A program made the position numbers and the translations under genes. The notes under the pieces were generated by a model that saw only the letters and a program-made list of their open reading frames with translations, did not search any database and was not told the DNA's origin. A DNA stretch of 64,000 nt from Parapristionchus giblindavisi (taxonomy: Eukaryota; Nematoda; Chromadorea; Rhabditida; Diplogasteridae), in assembly GCA_943737045.1 (NCBI GenBank), contig CALSFV010000294.1:310001-374000 (forward strand). The letters run 5' to 3'. Positions 14,801-24,500 of this stretch are shown here, piece by piece (position 1 is the first letter of the stretch; each line of letters starts with the position of its first letter).

Positions 14801-17094
14801 AACACTGTCACTTCCAGGCTACTTTTCAACCCCTCACATTTTCGATGCTTCTACTCTCAAATCACTCTGCCATCAATCAGAAACCACTTACCCATTAATC
14901 AAATTGGAAAACCTTCATGTATAATAATGATTATTCTGCATTACTTATCATCCACTCTCTCCTCCTAATAATCAGTGGCCATTAACCATTTTCAAGAACC
15001 ATTTTCCGGGAAAATGTGACGTCATTAGCGGAGGCGTTTTCCAAAAATCCTCCGCCTACGCTAATGACGTCACATTTTCCCGGAAAACGGTTTTCCGTTG
15101 TTCTTGCATACGGCCACAGATGCATCAAATTTGTTGCATAAAATACACATCAATTTAGAATCCACAAATTTGGAACTTTTTATTTGGAACAGTCCAATTG
15201 TCACCAGTATATTTGCTATGTAAATGTACGCATTGGAACTGACTATAAGGAACTCAAAATTTAAAAAAAAAACGCAAATTTGGAACCAAAAGTTTGGAAC
15301 CATGAATTTGGAACCAAGGAAATAGGAATTTGGAAAGAATTTTTTTCTTTTTCTTGTAGACATACCCGCCATGGAAATACGTTATCTTCGCACTTCCACG
15401 AGTCATTTTAGTAGACAGAAAGCAATAGTCAGAATGAGATGAGTCAGTGTTCTCGAACGGCATTTACATAACTATGTTTGCAATTGTACTGGTCACAATT
15501 CGACAGTTCTATATTTCCTTTTCAATTTGCCAATTTCAAAGTGCTGATTTCAAATTTTTAAGTTACAAAGCGTATCCCCATCAAATTATCTGTTCTCGAA
15601 TGACAGAAATGGATGGGGATTGAACAGGGAGTTTCTATAACGATTTGTGATAGGCTGAAATAACCAGTACAGGAATCCTCTTTACTTGAAATGCAGAGGG
15701 GAAACAAAAAGGGAGGATCCCTTTGGATAGAATAGAAGAAGAAGCTGACATGTGAAAGGCACGAGCTATAGGGGAAGGGGGGGTAGAAGACTAAAGAGAC
15801 CGAGAGAGAAAGAAAGAGGGCGTTTGGGGTAAGGACAGAGGGAATTGTGTGTATTAGAAGGAAGGAAGTATCAATGAATGAAGCCAACCAATACTATTTG
15901 GTCATTACAAGTCTGAACTAAATCAACTGTGGATTTTTTTTGGATTTGCGGCCACTCCACCGCACAAGAGGCTCCTCCCATCTTCACTCTTCCTGACTGT
16001 AGCAGAAGGCGTGATCAATTGATCTCTCACCTCCCCCCCCATCCCCATCCACCTCTCTTTTTAAATAATTTTCATCTTTCACTTATTTTTTCTTGCACTC
16101 GAACACTTTGTACTTGCTGACACACCCTTGCAGTACGATAAAAAAATTTAAAAAATAACTACCGGCTGTATGTTGGTTAAAGTATATTTTGAGTGCAAAT
16201 GCATATTTACGAGCTCTTTCTTGCATTTATCCATACGTCCAAAGCTCTTTATTTAATCCACTCAAATCCCCTGACCTCGAGAATCGTAAAAAAAGAGGGT
16301 TGGAAGATGAGTTTTACGCAGAGACAAGTCAAAATGAGGAAGTTGGGTTAGAGATGGAGAGGCAGAGATGAAGTGGGAGAAACAGAAAACGAAGACTTAC
16401 TACGAAATAGTAGATATAGAGCGTCATAGAGGAATAAGGGATATGAAATAGGACTTTATTAATAGACTAGATGAAAGTTCAACATAGACTGCTGAAATTA
16501 CCTCTGTAATAAAGAAAAGAAAGACTCATTCATGTTTAAGCTCTTCAATCAATTGTAATAGTTCACCAATTTCTTTCGAAATAGTTATAGGTGTATTTGT
16601 TGGAACATCTTAGGGATTTTAAATACTAATACGTGTAAAAAGTACTGCTTCACTTAAAAAATCAGGCAGATAAGCTTCTTATCATGTGTCTTATCAGGTT
16701 TGCATAGTTCGCTATGACTAATAAAGGTAGATGAGATAAGATATACGATCAGATAAGAGTAGATATGATATAAGGGATCGAGGAATATATAGAGAGAAAA
16801 AGAGAATCCCCAAGGACGACTGGCTGTACTATGCAGAACTACAACAACAAACAGAGATGCAGGAATGATGGAACACTAATCCGCTTACAAGTGTTTTTTA
16901 AGAATAAAACGTGATAAAAGAACAATAATGATTCTTAAAGATACTCACACTGTCGGAGCATCGGATGGATGTTGTTCGTTCACTTTCTTCATAACCCTTC
17001 GACGACCTCCTTGTGTACCATTTTGCTCTGGACGACGCATCCCTCCTGCCGTACTGGTTGGCGTCTTAGCGCCGTTAGACGATGGTTCACCCAT
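2825..17094 (-). CDS. Ser/Thr-rich protein of unknown function, seven-exon model
   Basis: I do not recognise this gene. The model joins seven minus-strand exons: 17094-16949, 7803-7707, 6330-6147, 5767-5507, 5138-5005, 3970-3915 and 2882-2825. Each is bounded by AG and GT, and the splice phases (2, 0, 1, 1, 0, 2) fit at every junction with one open frame of about 285 residues. The start chosen is MGEPSSNGAK at 17094; the exon is open back to an acceptor at 17245, which may receive a spliced leader. A basic segment (GGRRRVMKKV) and a charged stretch (SEERSRLEAVQQDWRRSR) are followed by long Ser/Thr/Pro-rich low-complexity sequence, then a short tail ending in LFERWGNLVE. No membrane segment or signal peptide is visible, so a cytoplasmic scaffold-like protein is a guess. 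The last exon is the least certain. The 9.1 kb first intron may hide more exons. Confidence 0.6.
4170..4285 (+). mobile_element. MITE of the TAGGTCGAA/TTCGACCTA family
   Basis: It begins GGGTCGAATAGCTAGG and ends CATACTTTTCGACCTA, with two internal copies of an AAATCCGGTCAGG theme. It lies between the fifth and sixth exons of the minus-strand gene, so it is intronic. Confidence 0.75.
4912..4990 (+). mobile_element. MITE fragment, same family
   Basis: Degenerate: the gccagACTTcGTAGTTTGTA theme is followed by TTTTTCGACT, matching the right half of the copies at 4170 and 5845. The left end is not recognisable. Confidence 0.45.
5845..6002 (+). mobile_element. MITE of the TAGGTCGAA/TTCGACCTA family
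   Basis: Ends ATAGGTCGAATAGC and CATACTTTTCGACCTAT. Three internal copies of AAATGCGGTCAGG show internal tandem expansion relative to the copy at 4170. It lies in the intron between exons 3 and 4 of the minus-strand gene. Confidence 0.8.
6611..6790. mobile_element. MITE with GATGGGCACGC / GCGCGCCCAC ends
   Basis: The left end GATGGGCACGCTGG is inverted at the right as TTCACGCGCCCAC, and internal CTGTGCGCA words recur. A partial copy of the right end lies at 28440-28460 inside the channel gene. It is in intron 2 of the minus-strand gene. Confidence 0.65.
7341..7535. mobile_element. MITE with ATACATTTT / AAAATGTAT ends
   Basis: Inverted ends ATACATTTTTGC and CTCGAAAATGTAT bracket AT-rich sequence with repeated 'ataaactg' and 'ggcccg' words. 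The same ends are found at 8602-8792 and 34062-34288, which defines a small family. Confidence 0.55.
8602..8792. mobile_element. MITE with ATACATT / AAAATGTAT ends, second copy
   Basis: Opens with ATACATTGCCATACCCTCGC and closes with the inverted GGCGAGGGTACCGAAAATGT, so the inner part of the ends (CCCTCGC / GCGAGGG) also pairs. Internal 'acccac' words repeat. Confidence 0.6.
12145..12405. repeat. GC-rich minisatellite-like cluster, core CTCGCGGGG(T/C)ACACCG
   Basis: About eight imperfect copies of CTCGCGGGGYACACCGTC occur every 30-45 bases, the last (GGGGTGCCCGCGAG) inverted. The cluster is strikingly GC-rich in an otherwise AT-rich region. Both strands stay open for 80-95 codons here, which the lack of AT-rich stop codons explains. 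No protein family was recognised in any frame. Confidence 0.7.
13378..13848. mobile_element. TTAAAGGG-ended MITE containing a tRNA-like sequence
   Basis: The left end TTAAAGGGAGAGTAACCCC is inverted at the right as GGGGTTACTGTCCCTTTAA, giving a 471-bp element with about 20-bp matching ends; more internal bases also pair. A tRNA-like segment lies in its right half at 13685-13757. It sits in the long intron of the minus-strand gene. Confidence 0.8.
13685..13757 (+). pseudogene. tRNA-like sequence (A- and B-box like)
   Basis: TAGCATAGTGGTAAGTGC resembles the tRNA A box and GGTTCAATTCC the B box, with about tRNA spacing. The T stem and anticodon stem pair poorly, so this is tRNA-derived rather than a working tRNA gene. 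It lies inside the MITE at 13378-13848. Confidence 0.55.
14998..15092. repeat. Near-perfect hairpin with TGACGTCA in both arms
   Basis: The arms 14998-15038 and 15049-15092 are complementary over about 40 bases with few mismatches; each holds ATGTGACGTCATTAGCG. The loop is about 10 bases. Function unknown; the CRE-like TGACGTCA is itself palindromic. It could be a very small foldback element. Confidence 0.75.
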
Positions 17095-17244
17095 TATTGG
17101 TAATAATCCATATAACGGTGAAGGGAATAAGGTTAAGGAGGGGGACTGAGTTGAGTCGGAGTAACGAGGTTTGACTCGACCAGTCACTGACTCATTACTC
17201 GTCAATAAGGGGAATGAAAGGGTGGAGGGATGATTATGATCTCC

Positions 17245-18569
17245 CTGAAAGAAAGAATGAATGAATGAATAAAGAATGATAAAACGAGATAGAAGTAATC
17301 GAAAAAAAGAACGGATGAAAACGCGACGAAGAAGCAAGAGCAAGAAAGATGGATGAACGAGAAAGTCCTCTGCGTCTCGAGCCCCCCCCCCTCCATCCAT
17401 TTACCCTGGTTATCTGGCGCTCTAGCCTACAGGCACCGCCCCCTTTCAATGAGCTCTCTCACTTCCGCACACTCTCTCTATCACTCTCTTCGTTTGTCAC
17501 ACTCTCTCATTCACTCTGCCACTCCCCTCTCATCGACCCAAGCTCTCTAATCTTTCTCTAACCACTCTCTTATTTTAAGATACTCTATCACTAATTCTCT
17601 GACGATCTCTTACTTTCATACACTTTCTCGATCTCAGAGATCTTTTACTATCAAAAACGAGAAAAATAAAATGACAAGAAATAAAGAATAGCAAAGGAAA
17701 AAAAACGACTGACAAATGATGGATTTCGTACATAAATGAAGTAGATATCACACGTGACGGATACTATTAAAGCATAATAAGCATAATTTGATAATATGAT
17801 TAGAATGTTCAAATGTCAAGGTCTTATCGGAGAAAGCATGCAAAGAAAAATGTTGCACATTTAATGAGACTGATTTGACCTGGCATAGACATCATTGTGA
17901 TAAGGGATCACTTCAATGTAATACACATTTGAATACTATCTGCATGCATGTCAAGAATTATTATTCATTGAATTATGCAAAATATGAAGAGTTTAATTTA
18001 TTTTTATAAATTATATCACATAAGTTATTTTGCTTTAAATCTCATTTATTCTATTTATTAAATATGTTTAGGAACCACAAAAAACAAAATCAGAACATAG
18101 ACGTCAATGGCATAACTGAAAGAACAAATAATGAATTTACAAATCATGCAAATGTACTCAATACTAATTAGAGGAATATGTACTGTTTCGGCCATAGGTT
18201 CTAGACAGTGCACCTCTACTCAAAAACTAAAATTTAAAACTAAAATGTGGTATACTGTAGTCTCTGCCTCTTTTTTACTTCGTTTTCCTCTAGTTATCCG
18301 ACACATTTCCATCAATTCATCCAATTATGGAAATACTGTGACTGATTTCATTTTACTTGCTGCAATTAATATTTGTTTACGTAGAGGAAAATGAAACCAT
18401 TATCTGAGAGAAGTATTGAAGTTGTCAAGGTAACGTACATGGTTATTCCCGAGTGTCTTCTCTATCTATCTAACTACTTCTAGTTCCTCTCTATGGTTAA
18501 ACCACTATATCATTTGTGTATGACCACTCTTCTCATTCCATCATAAATCTAGTTCGTCCCCAATCGATA
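17245..18569. other. Intergenic between divergent genes
   Basis: This lies between the minus-strand Ser/Thr-rich gene and the plus-strand channel gene, so it should hold both promoters. It contains CT-rich sequence at 17350-17640. On the minus strand a strong acceptor (CTTTCTTTCAG at 17245) may be the trans-splice site for the minus-strand gene. No other gene was seen. Confidence 0.5.
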
Positions 18570-21500
18570 ATGCCAGCTCGTCGATTTTCCAAGATTCCTT
18601 CTCGTGACATAGTACCTCCTATATCTGTACCACCACCACGACCAAAACGTCCCGTTGTCATATCACGGTATGATTATTTTCGACTTTTTTGTACACAGTC
18701 ACATTTACCGATGTAAATGTCAATAGCCTTAGACAAAAGGTCTGTCTGGTGCAATGCAAATATCACCCTATACTTATGTTTTTTTAAAAAGAAAGTAGAT
18801 CTATGGAGCATTATAAAAAGTGGAAAACCGAAAAATGCTGGTTTCGAGGCTTTAAAAAAATAGCAAAGTTAGAATTTGAATTAACGCACCTTTTTCTCGC
18901 CCGCGAATTCTTTTTTTTTTGCTTTTTTACTCCACTAGCATGGAAAATCCGAGCGCCTCCATTAATAATGTGAATAATATTTATTCTTAAATAAGTTCCA
19001 TCTGCAGAAGAAAAGAGAGGCTGACAAAGAATGTAGCAACTTTTTATGCTGATTTTTGAAAAGTAAACATCAATAGACGATTTTTTAATTTCAGTCCAAA
19101 CAATCTCTCTCTCATAGTAAATGAGGAATCAGTTATTGAACCATCATCAAGACGACCATCAGACATGGATGTAGAGAAATGTAAAGAAGAGAAGAAGAAA
19201 AACTGGCTGCTCACAGAGTTGGTCATTATAAAGATCTTATATGGTGGGGTAAACGCAACAAAATTGATTAGATATAGTTCTACGAGTAGATCTAGAAAAA
19301 TGCATAACATTTATCTAATTATCTAGTCAATTTCGGAAATGCATAATTTTTTGAAAATAAATGAAACTGTTGATTAAGATTGGATCGATTCGATTCTTCA
19401 GTCAATCATCGTAGTGAACTTTATCTTCTATGGTCCATAATTGTATCAATTGCTTGTTTGTACAATTTGATATTCTCTACAATTCTTGTCTACAAATCCA
19501 TGCAGAGTGGTTCTATGCAGGTTCACACTTCATATTTTCCTCAATTGTTTTTTTTCAAATGTTCAACCCTCTCGTTGACAAAGTAGATAAAGATCGGTGT
19601 ATGTGTATACAATTTCAAAGATTGCTTGAATTTGTTTAATTTCAGAAGTGGCTCCGAATAAATATCTCTTGCGATGTCATCTACATATTAGATATGGTTG
19701 TACATTCAAGGAAAAGTTAGAATCAATCAATCAATATTGAGAGGATACGGTATACTTTCAGATTTCTACATGGAAGGAGTGAAAGTTAGTAATCGCTTTT
19801 TGATGCTCAAACGATATCTGACAAGTCGATATTTCTGTTTGGATTGTATTTCATTGTTACCTCTGGATATTCTCATGATTTTTATGCCTAATATGTCAAT
19901 GCTACGGTAATATTTCGGTATTTTAAATTCTGAACGAATCAATAATCTCAGTTTCAATCGATTCTTCAAATGTTATCGTCTTCGAGATACTATCGAATTA
20001 ATTGAGATCAAAACGTCATGGCATGTCAGTCGCGCTTTTTTATAAATATTTATTTCATTATTTTGCATCCTTTCAGACAGCATTTTCTCTCATCAAAATT
20101 GTTCTTGCTTGCGTTATTCTTTTCCATTGGAATGCATGTCTCTATTATGGAGTGTCGTCGTGGAGTTACACTGTGATGGCAGGTGAGAGCAACATTGAAA
20201 ATCTAACAATAAGATTATAAATCAAAGATCAAAGATCAAATATGAAAATTCAGAAGTGACAGATGATGATTGGCCGTTCACTCTAGAAAGAGTCAGCGAC
20301 ATGCAAATTGCAAAGTGCAAGTAAGATTATTTTTAATGACGAGCAGTAGGCTTCAAATCATAAATACCTCTTCCGTTTTATGCAAGAGAAGTTGTTAGAA
20401 ATTTTTTTATCGAGAAAACTGTAAAGCTTTTTTAATCAATAAATCACGTATTATTTCTATGCGTCCGAAATCGTATTCATTGAATTCGAAAATGAAGAGA
20501 ACAAATTGAAAAAATTCGGAAAGAAAAAAAATGTATTTGTAACTTTTCTTATAGATACTAAATGATTATGTTATTTTGAAAATCAATTTTTTTGGCTCTT
20601 TTTGGTTGTTGATTCTCGGACTTGTTGAATTCTAAATCTTTCGAAATCGTCTATTGGAATGAAAATGAAATTTCGATTTCATTTGTATAACTATGATTTT
20701 AGTCTCATTGAAATTCTTAAATATATGTTTTGAGTTCATATCCATGCTCTGAGGAGCTCTTCGATGAAGCGAATCGAGATATTGAAGAACGTGAAGAGTA
20801 TGCAATTGAACTCTATGAGCACTGGGCTAATCGGTATGTTCGCCGTCTTTAATAATTATGATACTTCATTACAAAAGACAATTACGAATAACAATAATAA
20901 TAAGATTGAGAGTAGTACAGTGTATGTTTTTAGAACTAATCATGTGAAATCATCATTGTTTGCAAAGGAATACGCTCAAACTTTCTATTGGTCTTCACTC
21001 ACAATGACTACTCTCGGAGAACAAGTTTGTTATATTTAATGAGAAAAGAAAATGTCAGTGTTGTGAGAAGGGAGCTTCAAATTGGCTTGGGGTATTTTCA
21101 TAAGAATTGTTTTCATCTCTTCGCAAATGGTCTGAAAGACTATGATCACTGATATTTCATCACTATTTTTATTTGTTCTTTATCTTTCCTACCATTGATC
21201 GATCGCTGATCCTTGATTTTTTTCATCCAGTTGATCTTTGATCTTTGCAGCCTTCTCCAAATCTATCGGAACATAATCTTCTTGAGATCTTCGATACACT
21301 AGTAGGCATTCTCATATTCGCTGCCATCATGGGTTCAGTGGCTGATTTGATATCTCAATCTAATGCATTGAAATCAAGCCATCAACAGCTAGCTGATGGA
21401 CTCAAACAGTACATGTCATACAGGTTTCATCTTAGAATTTTGGTCCTTGATCTCTTATACGTTAGATGTATCCATATTGGATATACAAAAACACTGAAAA

Positions 21501-24500
21501 CAACACCGTCATGATATTCATTACAACAAAATCGTCTCTGGGAAGATTTTAACACACACTGTTGTCCTTAATTTCAAAATTAGTGTTGAAATATAATTAA
21601 GAATTTAACTAATAACATATAATACTTTCATAAACTTGGACGAGGAGGTTCGTGAGAGAATCATTGGATATTGTACATACGCTGGAGATCGTTCTATTAT
21701 CTTCAATGAAGAGGTCATATTCGTTATTTAAATTGCCTATATTTTATTTAGTCAGATATCTCATTCTGATTAGATATCTTGTTCAGGATATTCGTCGTAA
21801 CATGCCATCAAAATTGTTCTTACGAGTTAATCACTTCATGCATCCCAATATATTCGAAGATAGCGATATATTTAAGGTCTGGATGATCTTTCATCTTTGA
21901 CTAAAATTATCTCTTTACAGGGACTAAACGAGAAATTTCTACGTGAAGTTGCATCTAAGATGAAACTGTATCAATTCGTTCCTCAGGATAAGATTGTATC
22001 GATTGGAGATTTCAATAAGGTTCTATATCTATTCAATAAATAAATATTATGTATACATCATGTAATATTTCAGGAAATGTTTCTTCTGTGCTCTGGAACA
22101 CTTGCAGTGATCGGTCGGTCAGGAGGAATAAAACGAATTATGAAAGAACAAGGTTCTTCATTTATTGAACATATATTAAGAGCTCGGATCTGTAAGACTC
22201 GAGCATTTCGGCCAGATTCCGGACATTTCGCCAAGAATTTTGATTCAGGCCACTGTACTTTATGGGTACCTTGGGCTCACATTACAAAATGGTACCCAAA
22301 GTGGCCCTAGCAGTGGAACGCGGCGTGCCAGGTGGGCGCCAAGTTTGAAAACTCGATTTTCATATTTTTTCAACCGAACAAGCTATTCCAAATTTCTCCA
22401 AATTTCTTCGGCATTGTGTTAGGCATGCCCAATGTGCACAGAAACACTATTGAGATTAATTTTAAGCGATTCCTAGACTGATTTTTTACCCAAATTTTCG
22501 GTTTTTTTCGATTTCTCGGCATCTCAATTTCAATTCCGCAAAAGTTCTCTAGTATATCCATGAAGCCCAACTACTAGTGCATGTAACCCCTGCTACCCTG
22601 CTAAATCGATCTTGGATTGCGCGTGTCGGAAAAAATCGGTTTTTTGAATTTTCGAAAATAAACGATTTTCATATTGATTATGTACATTGCAAAGTACTTA
22701 GATAGAGTGTTAGAGAAAGCAAGTTGGAAACTGATTCAAGCACAATTCTGACTTTTTCGCACGCATTCAACATGAAACATTTATCAATATGGTTGAAAGG
22801 AGAGATCAGCCATTGAGCATTGGCTGAATATTGTTCACATAATTAGTACTTCACAAGAAGCCACATAAATGAAAACATTTCAAGCCTGAGAAATTTTGAA
22901 ATTTTCAGACCTTGACCCCGGGGATATGAAAATCGAAATTTTCAAATTGATCCAAGTGATGGGCTTCTTGTGTCATTTTACACGTCTCACCTCGAAACCT
23001 TGAGTAGACCACAATTCCGCACTAATCCTTTGAAAATACAGCAAAAAATCATGAAATGACGATTTTGAGTCAAGTTGGAAACACTCAGACCGATTTTTTC
23101 CGACACGCGCAATCCGAGATCGATTTCAGCCTAGCAGGGTTACATGCACTAGTAGTTGGGCTCCATGAATATACTAGAGAACTTTTGCGGAATTGAAATT
23201 CAGATGCCGAGAAATCGAAAAAACCCAAAATTCGAGTAAAAAATCAGTCTAGGAATTGCTTAAAATTAATCTCAATAGTGTTTCTGTGCACATTGGGCAT
23301 GCATAACACAATGCCGAAGAAATTTGGACTTTAGCTTGTTCGGTTAAAAAAAAAATATGATAATCGAGTTTTGCTCACCTGGCGCGCCGCTTTCCACTGC
23401 TAGGGCCACTTTGAGTACCATTTTGTAATCAGGGCCCAAGGTACCCTACACCCATAAAGTGGAGTGGCCTGAATCAAAATTCTTGGCGAAATGTCCGGAC
23501 AATGCTCGAGTCTTAAAGATCCGAGCTCTTAAGAGATCAATAGCGTCCTCAGATCAATATTAATACCATACGCGAATTTTAATTGTAGAAAAATTGGGTT
23601 GGACATCTTTAGGTGAAATTATTGGCGATTCGACCCTAATTTGGTTCGAAGGAGACGTTTGGCAACATCGATGTGACTATGCTCTCATCTCGAAAGGATT
23701 TTCTGAGGTATACGGTAGCATTAATTAAAGAAGGGAAATCAGGAGATTACGCTATTGTCATGATTCTTCGTGGGACAAACGATGTGCCATTCTGTCCTCT
23801 GATAGATTCGAGACTTGGGAAACGTAGCTCGCGTAGCTTACTGGTAGTATCCAGCGCTTGTAAGCTGGGTTGGGATTTAACGTTAACTGTTTTAACGGAT
23901 TTAACGGATTTAACGGTATTCATCCGTTAAATTAATTTTTAACGGAATCCGTTGAAAATTTTTCCGTTAAATCCGTTAAAAATAAATTTAATATTTTAAA
24001 TTAAAAAAGGTAGAAAACATGCTATTTGAATACGCTTTATGCTTTTAAAATTTATATTTTGAGTACTCTGTTCTCACTATAGACAAGTACTATATGCGAA
24101 TTGATCATCGAAAGCACTTCACTTTCGTCACCGGCTCTTTTGCTTTAGTTTTCGCATTTTTTGCCTAATGCTTTAAATTGATTATTTTACTTTGTTTTCG
24201 GAAATGTACTGTTACTACTTCTAATATTGAATGTTAAAAATGGAGATATATCAAAATTTGTCGATTTCCACAAATTCTTTGGTAATTTAACGGTTTTAAC
24301 GGATTTAACGAAATTTAACGGAATTTGAAACCGTTAATTTAACGATTTAACGGACCCGTTAACTTGTGATTTAACGTCCAAACCTGCTTGTAAGTCATAG
24401 GTCGAAAAGTACGTTGCAAACTACAAAGCCTGACCGCATTTTGGATTTTTTTTTTTGCGAAAACACGAGCGCATTTCGTGAAAACATGACCGCATTTTGC

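Larger units (their letters stand above)
7804..16948. other. 9.1 kb intron of the minus-strand gene, repeat-rich
   Basis: No further exon fits both splice sites and phase in this interval, though one open segment near 10150-10240 (minus) starts after a good acceptor. It holds MITEs at 8602 and 13378, a GC-rich minisatellite near 12150, a 95-base hairpin at 14998, and long simple CT/GA-rich stretches that make chance reading frames. Confidence 0.5.

Noticed and set aside
16945..17400. Longer first exon starting MDGGGGARDAEDF
   Set aside because: The extra sequence is a CT-rich intron or outron ending in TTTCTTTCAG; the start after that acceptor (MGEPSS) is simpler.
23589..23698. Apparent frameshift in the channel's nucleotide-binding domain
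   Set aside because: Other frames showed RRRRLATSM and SSRKDFLRY, which looked family-like, but the original frame (QHRCDYALISKGFSE) joins exactly in phase to VYSLDRQVLLEVLDDY at 28229 through a GTATACGGTAG donor. The frame is intact.
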